Source: UBA11612 sp964475755 (GTDB lineage: Bacteria; Pseudomonadota; Alphaproteobacteria; Rhodospirillales; Rhodospirillaceae). From it: a DNA stretch of 64,000 bases. The position numbers and the translations under genes are program-made. The notes beneath the pieces were generated by a model that saw only the letters and a program-made list of their open reading frames with translations, did no database searches and was not told the DNA's origin. This document shows positions 34,255 to 43,135 of the stretch, piece after piece. The DNA lies in NCBI GenBank assembly GCA_964475755.1, contig CAYYXR010000001.1:205022-269021 (forward strand). The letters run 5' to 3'. Every line of letters starts with the position of its first letter. Position 1 is the stretch's first letter.

Positions 34255-34806
34255 CTACGGCTCCTTAGTCGCTTCCGGCTTCGGAAGTTTGCGCACCAGG
34301 GTCTTAATATCTGCATCTTCAAGTTCGATAAGTTCGCGGAAACCGCGACCGGATAGGTAAACTTGCTCCAGAGAAAACCCGACCGTCGCGCGGCGCACGA
34401 GCTTTAGCCGCTTTGCATCATCGGTAAGAACTGGCGCCGTTAAAAATGTGCCGCCGTCTTTCTGAATGCGTTTTGCAATTGCTGCGGCGAGCCTAAATGA
34501 AAGCGCCCGTCCACGATGCCTAGGCTGAACGTAAAGTTCTTGGATAGCAGCACCATCAACCGCATGATGAAAATCGAACGTCGGCACCCACATCGCGTAG
34601 CCGATGGGATTATCGGATTCATCAACCGCGACGACGGTTCTAAATTTTTTGCCTTGCCCTTCGGCAAGAATCACTTTTGCGTTTAATGGCACGGGCGAGG
34701 GCCGGAAGTTTAAATTCTCCGCCATGAAGTCGGCGAACATTTGCGCGACATCCTCTGCGTCGCGCGGCTCGAATGCGCGCACCCGATAGCGTCGTTTCGC
34801 GTTCAT
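34255..34806 (-). CDS. GNAT-family N-acetyltransferase
   Basis: 183 aa. A standard GNAT fold with YRVRAFEPRDAEDVAQMF at the start, PIGYAMWVPTF, and the acetyl-CoA loop ELYVQPRHRGRALSFRLAAAIA. Intact, unlike the acetyltransferase remnant at 16380. Substrate unknown. Confidence 0.88.
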   Translation of the reverse strand: MNAKRRYRVRAFEPRDAEDVAQMFADFMAENLNFRPSPVPLNAKVILAEGQGKKFRTVVAVDESDNPIGYAMWVPTFDFHHAVDGAAIQELYVQPRHRGRALSFRLAAAIAKRIQKDGGTFLTAPVLTDDAKRLKLVRRATVGFSLEQVYLSGRGFRELIELEDADIKTLVRKLPKPEATKEP

Positions 34807-34830
34807 AGCATGATCACCGAAGCGGACTGA

Positions 34831-35196
34831 CTACCCCCGCTTGACCAACGGCCCCAGAGCATGGCCGCCGAGCACATGGAAATGCAGGTGCGGCACTTCC
34901 TGATGTGAGTCCGGGCCAATGTTGGCGATCAATCTATACCCGCTGTCCTTCACGCCTTTTTCCTCGGCCACTTTCACCGCCGCGCGCACCAGGCCCGCGA
35001 TCTCCGCATCGCTCGCCTTTTCGGCAAAGTCGTTGAGGGAGACGTATTTGCCTTTCGGGATCACAAGGGTATGCACCGGGGCCTGGGGGCTGATGTCCTC
35101 GATGGCCAGGGTGCTGTCATCTTCATGCACCTTGTTGGCCGGAATTTCGTCCCGCATGATTTTGGCGAAGATGTTTTGATCGTCGTAATCGGTCAT
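34831..35196 (-). CDS. HIT-family nucleotide-binding protein (HinT-like)
   Basis: 121 aa. A purine-nucleotide phosphoramidase-type HIT protein with NIFAKIMRDEIPANKVHEDD and the histidine triad PHLHFHVLGG. Its start overlaps the hisE stop (ATGA), so it is the last gene of the histidine operon, as is common in alphaproteobacteria. Confidence 0.95.
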   Translation of the reverse strand: MTDYDDQNIFAKIMRDEIPANKVHEDDSTLAIEDISPQAPVHTLVIPKGKYVSLNDFAEKASDAEIAGLVRAAVKVAEEKGVKDSGYRLIANIGPDSHQEVPHLHFHVLGGHALGPLVKRG

Positions 35197-35534
35197 TTAT
35201 CCCCTCCGACGTCCTTGTGCTTGTCCTTATCGCGGATGCCGGGCGCGCCGAAGCGCTCGTCGAGCACGGCGTAGACCTCCTCCGGCTTGATGTCCTTGGC
35301 CGCCCAAAGCAAAAGCAGCATGTAGAGCAGGTCGGCGCTTTCCTCAAGCAGCCTGCCTCTGTCTTCGGCGACCGCGGCGAGGGCCGTTTCTAACCCTTCC
35401 TCACCGACCTTCTGGGCGATCTTGGTGATGCCCTTGGCGTACATTTTGGCGGTGTAGGACTGCGCGGGGTCGGCATCCTTGCGGCTGACCAGCACCTCAT
35501 ACAGCTCACGCAGAATTTTTTCGTTTTTACTCAT
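35193..35534 (-). CDS. hisE: Phosphoribosyl-ATP pyrophosphatase
   Basis: Second step of histidine synthesis. 113 aa, with SYTAKMYAKGITKIAQKVGEE and LLEESADLLYMLLLLW, the all-alpha MazG-like family pattern. It follows hisF and overlaps the HIT gene by four bases. Confidence 0.96.
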   Translation of the reverse strand: MSKNEKILRELYEVLVSRKDADPAQSYTAKMYAKGITKIAQKVGEEGLETALAAVAEDRGRLLEESADLLYMLLLLWAAKDIKPEEVYAVLDERFGAPGIRDKDKHKDVGGDK

Positions 35535-35556
35535 GATCTGTCTCTCGTACTTTCCG

Positions 35557-36321
35557 CTACGCGGCTTCGCGCACGGGAATGCCCGCCGCGGCTAAATAAT
35601 CTTTCGCTTCCTTAATCGTATGCTGGCCGAAGTGAAAAATCGATGCGGCCAACACCGCCGTGGCATGCCCTTCGGAAACGCCGGCGGCCAAATGCTCCAG
35701 CTCGCCCACGCCGCCCGAGGCAATGACGGGCACGTTTACCGCATCGGCCACCGCGCGGGTCAGCGGAATATCATAGCCCACTTTGGTGCCGTCCCGGTCC
35801 ATGGAGGTGAGCAGAATTTCCCCCGCGCCATAAGCGGTCATGCGCTGGGACCATTCCACCGCATCGATGCCGGTGGCGTTGCGCCCGCCGTGGGTGAAGA
35901 TCTCGAACTTGCTTGAGTCGGCCTTCTTCGCATCCACCGCAACCACGATACATTGGCTGCCGAATTTTTCCGCCGCCTCCTTCACGAACTCCGGTGTTTT
36001 CACCGCAGCGGTGTTAATAGACACCTTGTCGGCACCGGCGAGCAGAAGCTTGCGGATATCGTCCACCGTGCGCACGCCGCCGCCCACCGTCAGCGGCATG
36101 AAGCACTTCTCGGCCGTGCGCGAAACAACGTCATAGAGCGTGTCGCGATTTTCATGGCTGGCGGTGATATCGAGAAAACACAATTCGTCCGCGCCGGCTT
36201 TGTCATACAGGCGCGCTTGTTCCACCGGATCGCCGGCATCGCGCAAATCGACAAAGTTCACGCCTTTGACCACGCGCCCGTCCTTGACGTCGAGGCAGGG
36301 AATGATGCGGATTTTCAGCAC
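35557..36321 (-). CDS. hisF: Imidazole glycerol phosphate synthase cyclase subunit
   Basis: Partner of HisH. It forms imidazole-glycerol phosphate and AICAR from PRFAR and ammonia. A TIM barrel of 254 aa with RIIPCLDVKDGRVVKGVNF, GGGVRTVDDIRKLLLAGADKV and SMDRDGTKVGYD, including the catalytic Asp pair. Confidence 0.97.
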   Translation of the reverse strand: MLKIRIIPCLDVKDGRVVKGVNFVDLRDAGDPVEQARLYDKAGADELCFLDITASHENRDTLYDVVSRTAEKCFMPLTVGGGVRTVDDIRKLLLAGADKVSINTAAVKTPEFVKEAAEKFGSQCIVVAVDAKKADSSKFEIFTHGGRNATGIDAVEWSQRMTAYGAGEILLTSMDRDGTKVGYDIPLTRAVADAVNVPVIASGGVGELEHLAAGVSEGHATAVLAASIFHFGQHTIKEAKDYLAAAGIPVREAA

Positions 36322-36375
36322 GGCAAAGTCCTACGCGGTCCAAACAAAAGCGCGCGCTGGTATGGCGCACATTTC

Positions 36376-37098
36376 TCAGGCTTTCAACACGGCGATGGCG
36401 TCCTTCACGTCCAGCCGCCCATCATAGATGGCCCGCCCGGAAATCACCCCTGCAATGCCTGAGGCCGCTTCGGCTTTCACCGCCTTGATATCCTCAATGG
36501 ACGACACGCCGCCGGAGACAATGACAGGGATCGGCACGGCGCGGGCCAGCTCGGCCGAGGCAGCGACATTCGGGCCGCCCATGGCGCCGTCGCGGTCAAT
36601 GTCGGTGTGAATGATGGCGGCCACGCCGGAATCAACAAACCTTTGCGCAAGATCGAGGGTGGACAGCTCGGACACATCGGCCCAGCCTTCGGTGGCCACT
36701 CTTCCATCGCGCGCATCGATGCCCACGGCCACGCGTCCCGGATAGGCGCGGCAAGCCTTGCGCACCAGATCTGGGTTTTTCACCGCCGCCGTGCCGAGGA
36801 TGATGCGCGCCACGCCTGCGCTGAACCAGGATTCGATCGTCGCCATATCGCGCACGCCGCCGCCGAGCTGCACCGGAATGCCGGCGGCGATGATGTCCTT
36901 GACCGCCGCGCTGTTCACCGGCGCGCCCTTGAACGCGCCGTTGAGATCGACCACGTGAATCCATTCCGCGCCCACATCGGCGAACTTTAGCGCCTGATCG
37001 GCGGGCGAGAGATTGAACACCGTCGCCTTTTCCATGTCGCCTTTCAAAAGGCGAACGCAGACGCCGTCTTTCAGATCGATGGCGGGAAACAAAATCAT
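36376..37098 (-). CDS. hisA: ProFAR isomerase
   Basis: Phosphoribosylformimino-AICAR-phosphate isomerase, 240 aa, a paralogue of HisF. It shows FPAIDLKDGVCVRLLKGD, QLGGGVRDMATIESWF and HTDIDRDGAMGGPN. It lies between hisH and hisF in operon order. Confidence 0.97.
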   Translation of the reverse strand: MILFPAIDLKDGVCVRLLKGDMEKATVFNLSPADQALKFADVGAEWIHVVDLNGAFKGAPVNSAAVKDIIAAGIPVQLGGGVRDMATIESWFSAGVARIILGTAAVKNPDLVRKACRAYPGRVAVGIDARDGRVATEGWADVSELSTLDLAQRFVDSGVAAIIHTDIDRDGAMGGPNVAASAELARAVPIPVIVSGGVSSIEDIKAVKAEAASGIAGVISGRAIYDGRLDVKDAIAVLKA

Positions 37099-37115
37099 GG
37101 GAACTTCTAACTTTT

Positions 37116-37775
37116 TTAGGGCGTCCAGGCCAGGAAGTTGGCGATGAGTTTGAGGCCGAGCGCCTGACTCTTTTCCGGGTGAAACTGCGTGCCGACCATA
37201 TTCCCGCGCCCGACCGCCGCCGTGACCAGTTGTCCATAATTCGTCGTAGCGAGCAGATCGGACTCATCATCGCAGTGCATGTGATAGCTGTGCACGAAAT
37301 AGGCGTGGGCGCTGGGCTCGATGCCCGCAAAAATGGGGTGGGGGCGGGTGAAGGTCAGCTCGTTCCACCCCATGTGCGGGACCCGATAGCCGGTGCCCGC
37401 CGGGCTTTCCTCACCGCGGGGCTCGAGCGCAACAATTTGCGCGTTTAACCATGACAATCCGCGCGTTTTACCGTGCTCAAAACCCTCTTTAGCCATCAAC
37501 TGCATGCCCACACAGATGCCGAGAAAGGGTTTTTTGTGCACAAAAACCGCGTCATTCAGCGCCTCAACCATACCGTCGAGGGCTGCTAAACCGCGCTTAC
37601 AGTCGGCAAAAGCGCCGACACCGGGCAGCACAATGCGCTCCGCACCGGCGACTTTGTCCGGATCGGCCGTGACAACAACGTCGATGCGCGCACCGGATTC
37701 GCGCGCCGCACGCTCAAAAGCCTTGGCCGCGGACCGCAAATTTCCCGATCCGTAATCGATTATGGCGACGGTCAT
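37116..37775 (-). CDS. hisH: Imidazole glycerol phosphate synthase glutaminase subunit
   Basis: Class I glutamine amidotransferase supplying ammonia to HisF. 219 aa, with IIDYGSGNLRSAAKAFERA, the nucleophile elbow LGICVGMQLM and the catalytic His in GTQFHPEKSQ. Confidence 0.97.
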   Translation of the reverse strand: MTVAIIDYGSGNLRSAAKAFERAARESGARIDVVVTADPDKVAGAERIVLPGVGAFADCKRGLAALDGMVEALNDAVFVHKKPFLGICVGMQLMAKEGFEHGKTRGLSWLNAQIVALEPRGEESPAGTGYRVPHMGWNELTFTRPHPIFAGIEPSAHAYFVHSYHMHCDDESDLLATTNYGQLVTAAVGRGNMVGTQFHPEKSQALGLKLIANFLAWTP

Positions 37776-37796
37776 TTTCCGCTAAATGATTAAGAG

Positions 37797-38396
37797 CTAA
37801 AGGCTGCCGCCCAACGTGCCCTTGGTGGACGGAATGGCATCAGCCTTGCGCGGATCGATCTCCACCGCCTGGCGTAATGCCCGGGCAAGGCCTTTAAAGC
37901 ATGATTCCACAATATGATGGTTGTTCTCACCGTACTTGTTCCAGACATGGAGCGTCGCCCCGGCGGCTTGCGCAAAGGCTTGGAACCACTCCTTAAATAG
38001 CTCCGTGTCCATCTCGCCCAGTTTGGGTTTGCTGAACTCCACTTTCCAAATCAAATAGGGGCGATTGGACAAATCTATGGCGACTTCGCTCAAGGTTTCG
38101 TCCATCGGCACAACAGCAGAGCCATAGCGCGCAATGCCCTTGCGATCGCCGAGCGCCTTGGCTACGGCCTCACCGATGCAGATCGCACTATCTTCTGTGG
38201 TGTGGTGAAAATCGATATGCAGGTCGCCCTTGGCCTCAACGGTTAAGTCCATAAGGCTGTGCCGCGAAAGCTGCTCAAGCATATGATCTAGAAAACCGAT
38301 ACCGGTGGAGACAGTATACTGCCCTGTCCCATCCAGATTGACGGTTGCCTTAATCTGCGTTTCCTTCGTGTTTCGTTCAACGCTTGTTTTGCGCAT
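37797..38396 (-). CDS. hisB: Imidazoleglycerol-phosphate dehydratase
   Basis: 199 aa, monofunctional. Metal-binding motifs are DHMLEQLSRHSLMDL, DFHHTTEDSAI and NNHHIVESCFK. First gene of the hisB-H-A-F-E-HIT operon. About 296 bp separate it from the divergent XRE gene. That gap holds a TTGACACGTGTAAAA stretch around 38531 (palindromic ACACGTGT) but no clear promoter pair. Confidence 0.97.
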   Translation of the reverse strand: MRKTSVERNTKETQIKATVNLDGTGQYTVSTGIGFLDHMLEQLSRHSLMDLTVEAKGDLHIDFHHTTEDSAICIGEAVAKALGDRKGIARYGSAVVPMDETLSEVAIDLSNRPYLIWKVEFSKPKLGEMDTELFKEWFQAFAQAAGATLHVWNKYGENNHHIVESCFKGLARALRQAVEIDPRKADAIPSTKGTLGGSL

Positions 38397-38692
38397 AGAC
38401 GCCGCTCCATCGGCCGCACATACAGTTTTGAGAATAAATATCAGTAACTTATTGAATAATTCTGCCCCGACCGGTGGGCCGGAGATGTCCTTCTAGCAGG
38501 TCATCTACCTCCAAGCCACCTGGGATTGATTTGACACGTGTAAAAACACCCCAGCAATGCTTGCGCGCGAACCGGTTTCGATTCATTTTACGGGTGCGGT
38601 CTACACAACATAAGCGCCGTTAACGGCCATGCCGCAGTCAGCACAAGAAACAAAAATCAGCGTATCTGTAATAACAATCTCAGAGTGGGTAT

Positions 38693-39172
38693 ATGGAGTC
38701 GACAGGCATCGCAATGAAATCCCGTGGCAGAGGCCGGCAGCCCGGCACCAGGGGCGGAGGTCCTGATCCGATAGACATTCATGTCGGTAAGCGGATTAAG
38801 CTTCGCCGCACGTTGTTGCACATCAGCCAGGAACAATTGGCCGGCGACATTGGCGTAACTTTCCAACAAGTCCAAAAATACGAAAGCGGCCACAATCGCG
38901 TCAGTGCGAGCAGATTGTTCGATATCTCTCGCGTTTTGGATTGTCCCATATCGTATTTCTTTGAAGACATCGGTCCGGAAACAACGAGCGATCGTTCGAC
39001 GCCTTCGTCACGAAGCAGTGAAGGCGTCGAAGAAGAGGCTGCATCGTTTGACAGCGATCCAATGCAACGCACCGAGACATTGGAATTGGTTCGCGCATAT
39101 TGGAGACTCAGCAATGCCGAGCTCCGTCAGAATGTTTTGGAACTCCTAACCAATATTTCAAAGCGCGAGTAG
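38693..39172 (+). CDS. XRE-family helix-turn-helix regulator (copy 2)
   Basis: 159 aa, a paralogue of the regulator at 1787. HTH RIKLRRTLLHISQEQLAGDIG with FQQVQKYESGHNRVSASRL, a Ser/Glu-rich linker, then SDPMQRTETLELVRAYWRL. The conserved C-terminal block shared by both copies suggests a common dimerisation or ligand module. ATG 38693 is chosen; its ribosome binding site is weak. Target unknown. Confidence 0.9.
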   Translation: MESTGIAMKSRGRGRQPGTRGGGPDPIDIHVGKRIKLRRTLLHISQEQLAGDIGVTFQQVQKYESGHNRVSASRLFDISRVLDCPISYFFEDIGPETTSDRSTPSSRSSEGVEEEAASFDSDPMQRTETLELVRAYWRLSNAELRQNVLELLTNISKRE

Positions 39173-39183
39173 CATGGGTTTAT

Positions 39184-39226
39184 GGTGCCGGGTGCGAGTT
39201 TGATTTGAGTTCATTGCACCCGCACC
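39184..39226. terminator. Hairpin between convergent XRE and response-regulator genes
   Basis: GGTG-C-CGGGTGC (39184-39195) pairs with GCACCCG-CACC (39216-39226) around a 20-nt loop. There is no T run, so termination is only suggested by its position between two convergent stops. Confidence 0.35.
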
Positions 39227-39241
39227 GTTCTCCTTATCGAT

Positions 39242-39931
39242 TTACGGCTCCAGTCTGTACCCGCCGGCTTCGGTAATTAGAAGCCGCGCGTCTGCGGGGT
39301 TTTCTTCGATCTTTTGGCGCAAACGATAGATATGCGTTTCAAGCGTATGTGTTGTCACTACCGCTTTGTAGCCCCACACTTCTCCTAACAGAGTCTCCCG
39401 CGGCACCATCTTTTTACCGACTCTGTATAGATATTTCAGGATTGCCGTTTCTTTCTCGGTTAATCGTGTTTTGTTTCCGTTTTTATGTACCAACAGCTTT
39501 GCCGACGGATGAAATCTATAAGGGCCCACCACAAAAATCGCGTCATCCGATTTATCATGCTGTCTTAAGTGCGCACGGACACGGGCGAGCAGGACGGCCA
39601 TCCTAAACGGTTTGGTGATATAATCGTTTGCGCCGGCGTCCAGTCCTTGGATAGTGTCCTCGTCTGAATCGGCGGCTGTGAGAATTATGATTGGCGAGTG
39701 TACGCCACGTTCCCGCATTTGGCGGCAAACTTGCCGACCGTCCATATCGGGCAAGCCGACATCCAGCAAAATGATGTCATATACTTTCTCACACGCCTTT
39801 CTTAACCCTCCAGAGCCATCCGCGGCTTCGTCAATGGATGCAAAATCTTCTTCCGCACCCAATTGATCCTTCAGCGTTTCACGCAACAACGTATCGTCAT
39901 CAACGATGAGGGCTGTTCTCGCGGAAGTCAC
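39242..39931 (-). CDS. OmpR-family response regulator (orphan)
   Basis: About 229 aa. The receiver domain has ALIVDDDTLLRETLKDQL, phospho-acceptor Asp in DIILLDVGLPDMDGRQ, and ILTAADSD and GANDYITKPF. A winged-helix domain follows (RLTEKETAILKYLYRVGKKMV and THTLETHIYRLRQKIE). GTG 39931 follows AAGGAG; the longer frame to 39973 is less likely. No histidine kinase gene is adjacent. Confidence 0.92.
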   Translation of the reverse strand: MTSARTALIVDDDTLLRETLKDQLGAEEDFASIDEAADGSGGLRKACEKVYDIILLDVGLPDMDGRQVCRQMRERGVHSPIIILTAADSDEDTIQGLDAGANDYITKPFRMAVLLARVRAHLRQHDKSDDAIFVVGPYRFHPSAKLLVHKNGNKTRLTEKETAILKYLYRVGKKMVPRETLLGEVWGYKAVVTTHTLETHIYRLRQKIEENPADARLLITEAGGYRLEP

Positions 39932-40082
39932 TTGCAACGTCTCCTTTGTGACCGCCTGACGTTTGTGGGGCACACTGTGATGCTGGCAAGAACGAAACCC
40001 GCCAGCCCAGTTCTCTTACGCATACCGCTCTGACCCATTGGAAACCAACGTAAAAATCTCTTCTATGGAGATGAGATCACTC

Positions 40083-40103
40083 TGAGACTATATACAGGTC
40101 TCA
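40083..40103 (+). promoter_or_regulatory. Inverted repeat over a -10-like element upstream of ribA
   Basis: TGAGAC (40083-40088) and GTCTCA (40098-40103) flank TATATA (40089-40094), 20 bp before the ribA start. It could be an operator over the -10 region. No good -35 is present and no FMN riboswitch is visible. Confidence 0.3.
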
Positions 40104-40123
40104 AACAACCAAACGAAATTTAA

Positions 40124-41254
40124 ATGGATTCAACACCTTCTCCATCTCTGCGTCTGATCAACGCTGAGCTCGTCGAACGGGCCATCGGAGAGCTCCGGCG
40201 CGGTTCGGCCGTTGTGATTTACGATGCGGCAACACCATCCAATGCCGTGCTGGCGTGTGCCGCAGAAACAATCGATACACTGCCGCCGCCGCTCTTTGAT
40301 TCACCTAAGGCGGGACATTGTACGTTGATCATTACCGGTCGCCGCGCTGCCGTTTTGGGCTTGAGCGAACCCACCATTCCCGCCGTGCAAATCATGCTGG
40401 ATGCGAACACATCCCTGGAATTTATGCAGCGTCTCATCGGCCCGAATGCCGAAGACATTATGGCAAATCCGTCAAATCTATCTGTTAGACCGGGGCCCCT
40501 CGACGGAACTTATGCCTCTGCCGTTGGGTTGTCCAAAATCGCCCGGCTGTTGCCGGCAATCGTGGCCGCGCCCATTGAAGCGACGGACCCCTTGTCTTGG
40601 GCGGATAGCGAAAATCGTATTTGTGTTTCGTCCCAAGCGATCGACTCATATGAACGCGCGACTGCAGACGAATTGCAAATCATCAGTCAAGCGAAGGTAC
40701 CGTTGGCGGCTTGCGAAGATACACGTATCGTTTCTTTCCGTCCCAAAGACGGAGGAGCCGAGCATTTGGCACTGGTTATTGGTTCGCCTGATTTCAACAA
40801 ACCCGTACTAACGCGACTTCATTCCGAGTGCTTTACGGGAGATTTACTTGGCTCACTTCGATGTGATTGCGGTGATCAACTCGGCGGCGCCATCGAAGCA
40901 ATTGCAAAAGAGGGAAGTGGCGTGCTGCTTTATCTTGCACAGGAGGGGCGAGGCATTGGACTCGTAAATAAGCTTCGGGCTTACGCGCTGCAGGATCAGG
41001 GGTTCGATACCGTAGATGCCAACGAGCAGCTCGGGTTCGATGATGATGAGCGCATTTATTTGCCGGCGGTTCGTATGTTGCGCACCCTTGGGTGCAATCG
41101 CGTGCGCTTATTGACAAATAACCCTGCCAAAGCAGGTGCGCTTGTCCGCCATGGAATTGAGGTGACCGAACGCGTTCCTCACGTTTTTCCATCCAATGAA
41201 CATAACCGTCAGTACCTTCAAACTAAGGCCAAACGTTCTGGGCACTTATTTTGA
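40124..41254 (+). CDS. ribA: GTP cyclohydrolase II with N-terminal extension
   Basis: First step of riboflavin synthesis from GTP. The C-terminal half is a complete RibA: LTRLHSECFTGDLLGSLRCDCGDQLGG (zinc Cys), LYLAQEGRGIGLVNKLRAY and LTNNPAKAGALVRHGIEV. About 170 N-terminal residues resemble a degenerate RibB-like (DHBP synthase) domain without its acidic catalytic motif, as in other alphaproteobacterial RibA proteins. Its stop overlaps the start of the L,D-transpeptidase gene. Confidence 0.92.
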   Translation: MDSTPSPSLRLINAELVERAIGELRRGSAVVIYDAATPSNAVLACAAETIDTLPPPLFDSPKAGHCTLIITGRRAAVLGLSEPTIPAVQIMLDANTSLEFMQRLIGPNAEDIMANPSNLSVRPGPLDGTYASAVGLSKIARLLPAIVAAPIEATDPLSWADSENRICVSSQAIDSYERATADELQIISQAKVPLAACEDTRIVSFRPKDGGAEHLALVIGSPDFNKPVLTRLHSECFTGDLLGSLRCDCGDQLGGAIEAIAKEGSGVLLYLAQEGRGIGLVNKLRAYALQDQGFDTVDANEQLGFDDDERIYLPAVRMLRTLGCNRVRLLTNNPAKAGALVRHGIEVTERVPHVFPSNEHNRQYLQTKAKRSGHLF

Positions 41255-41793
41255 TCGAGCAATCGCCTGAGAAAATTGAGCATATCTTAGTTAAAGCCAG
41301 CACGCCGGGTTCGCATGATGGCGTTCTGTTTGCGGGTCACCTTCAATATAAGTGCAAATTGGGCCGAAGCGGAATTAGGGCACACAAAACCGAGGGTGAC
41401 GGCGCAACGCCGGCCGGAACATTTCCTCTGCGGCACGTGTTTTATAGGGGCGACCGTCTCGGCCCAATCGCAACAGATCTGCCGTGCAGTGAAATAGGCG
41501 AATCTGATGGATGGTGCGATGAACCCGATGATCCCTTGTACAATAGAAAGGTGATATTGCCTCATTCATCAAGTACAGAAAGAATGTGGCGGGACGACAA
41601 TCAATACGATGTGGTTGTGGTGTTGGGCCACAATGACGATCCTGTCGTCCCGCGCAAAGGAAGCGCTATTTTTTTGCACGTTAAAAACAGCAACGGGAAC
41701 GCCACTGCTGGATGCATCGCTTTAACCCGCGATGAAATCCTCAATGTTCTACGAATAGTCCGTTCAGACTGCACTTTGGAAATTCAGGATTGA
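41251..41793 (+). CDS. L,D-transpeptidase (YkuD family)
   Basis: Cell-wall cross-linking or modification enzyme, 180 aa. The catalytic motif is FLHVKNSNGNATAGCIALTR (His and Cys). Upstream are GDGATPAGTFPLRHVFYR and VVVLGHNDDPVVPRKGSAI. No clear signal peptide is present, which is usual for this short subfamily. TTG 41251 overlaps the ribA TGA (TTGA), so translation is coupled. Confidence 0.9.
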   Translation: MIEQSPEKIEHILVKASTPGSHDGVLFAGHLQYKCKLGRSGIRAHKTEGDGATPAGTFPLRHVFYRGDRLGPIATDLPCSEIGESDGWCDEPDDPLYNRKVILPHSSSTERMWRDDNQYDVVVVLGHNDDPVVPRKGSAIFLHVKNSNGNATAGCIALTRDEILNVLRIVRSDCTLEIQD

Positions 41794-41805
41794 GATTCAC
41801 CGGCG

Positions 41806-42504
41806 CTATTGGCGGGGTCCAAATATTGCGCTTCCGACGCGGACATGTGTGGCGCCCAAAGTGATAGCGATTTCAAAATCAGAACTCATTCCCATGCTGA
41901 GACATTGAAGCTGATTTCGATGAGCTAATTCTCGGAGAAACGCAAAGTGTGGCGATGGCTCTTCACCTTGCGGCGGAATACACATTAGTCCTTGAACCGG
42001 AAGTTTCCACTTTTGCCGGCACGCCTCGATAAAGTCCTTGGCTTCGGATGGATCAATGCCCGCTTTTTGTTGCTCGCGACCCGTGTTTATTTGAACGAAA
42101 CACTTCAAATGGCGGTTTTGTTTGTGCATCTCGTCAGCGAGCTTTTCCGCAAGTTTCGGGCGGTCAATGGAATGGATGACGTCGAAGTGAGCGACCGCGT
42201 CCCTAACCTTATTGGTTTGCAGCGGCCCAATCATATGTAACACAATGTCGCGAACGCTTTTTCTGATCTCCGGCCACTTTTCCATCGCTTCCTGCACGCG
42301 ATTTTCACCAAAATGGCGTTGTCCCAATTGAATAATAGGCAAGATTTTTTCTGCTGGGAATGTCTTGGATACAGCGATAAGCACAGCATCAGATGGCTTT
42401 CGACCGCCGGCAATTGCACTTTTGCTGATGCGGCGATTGACGTCTTCTAAAGCGGATGAGGTGGGCTCGGTCAAAGTGGAAGCTTTTGGAAACGGTGTAT
42501 GCAC
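41806..42504 (-). CDS. YggS family pyridoxal-phosphate-binding protein
   Basis: PLP homeostasis protein (PLPBP) with an alanine-racemase-like TIM barrel, 232 aa. The PLP lysine is in LIAVSKTFPAEKI; others are RHFGENRVQEAMEKW, HMIGPLQTNKVRDAVAHFDVIHS and MGMSSDFEIAITLGATHVRVG. GTG 42504 overlaps the divergent thiE-like start by six bases. Confidence 0.93.
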   Translation of the reverse strand: MHTPFPKASTLTEPTSSALEDVNRRISKSAIAGGRKPSDAVLIAVSKTFPAEKILPIIQLGQRHFGENRVQEAMEKWPEIRKSVRDIVLHMIGPLQTNKVRDAVAHFDVIHSIDRPKLAEKLADEMHKQNRHLKCFVQINTGREQQKAGIDPSEAKDFIEACRQKWKLPVQGLMCIPPQGEEPSPHFAFLRELAHRNQLQCLSMGMSSDFEIAITLGATHVRVGSAIFGPRQ

Positions 42505-43131
42505 TACACGCTAACAAACGCACATCGGAAGCTCAAATGCCGTCGTGGCACATGGCGCTCGAAAAATCATATTCCGTCTATTCTACTTATGACGGACGAA
42601 AAACGCCTGGCCAATCCTGAAAAAGCCGCTGAATCTCTACCGCGCGGCGCTGGAATCATTTTCCGGCACTATGAGGACCCCAACAGAATCGATATTGCGC
42701 GGCGTCTCCAAGCCATTTGCCGCCGGCGAGGTCTTCTCTTTATCGTCGGGGGCGATTGGAAACTGGCGGCACGCCTTGATGCTGACGGCCTTCATCTTCC
42801 TTTATTCGCATTGAAGGACAGAGCTGTGCAACCAGGTGCGCGCCTCTGGCAACGACAAGGCCGGAAAATTCTAACCGCGGCAGCACATGGGATTGCAGAA
42901 GTGCGGCGTGCAAAAGAAATGCAGGCAGACGCCGCAGTTCTTTCCCCAGTATTTCGCACAAAAAGTCACCCGAACCGAAGGCCTCTCGGTCCATTGCGAT
43001 GTGCTTCAATCGCACACCGCATACACATAGCTATTGTTCTTCTCGGCGGAATTGATGAGAGGACCTTTGCGGCCTTGCCGCAGACATCCTGTGTGGGAAT
43101 TGCAGGGATTGGTTTTGTTTCGCCCAGCTAA
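42499..43131 (+). CDS. Thiamine phosphate synthase/TenI-like protein
   Basis: A TIM-barrel TMP synthase superfamily member, about 210 aa. It has PSILLMTDEKRLANPEKAAE, LLFIVGGDWKLAARLDADGLHLP, AAHGIAEVRRAKEMQADAAVLSPVF and an ending VGIAGIGFV. Shorter than biosynthetic ThiE and without other thiamine genes nearby, so it may be the TenI/ThiE-like subgroup rather than a true thiamine enzyme. ATG 42499 is the only start that keeps the first strand. Confidence 0.8.
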   Translation: MHYTLTNAHRKLKCRRGTWRSKNHIPSILLMTDEKRLANPEKAAESLPRGAGIIFRHYEDPNRIDIARRLQAICRRRGLLFIVGGDWKLAARLDADGLHLPLFALKDRAVQPGARLWQRQGRKILTAAAHGIAEVRRAKEMQADAAVLSPVFRTKSHPNRRPLGPLRCASIAHRIHIAIVLLGGIDERTFAALPQTSCVGIAGIGFVSPS

Positions 43132-43135
43132 AAGA

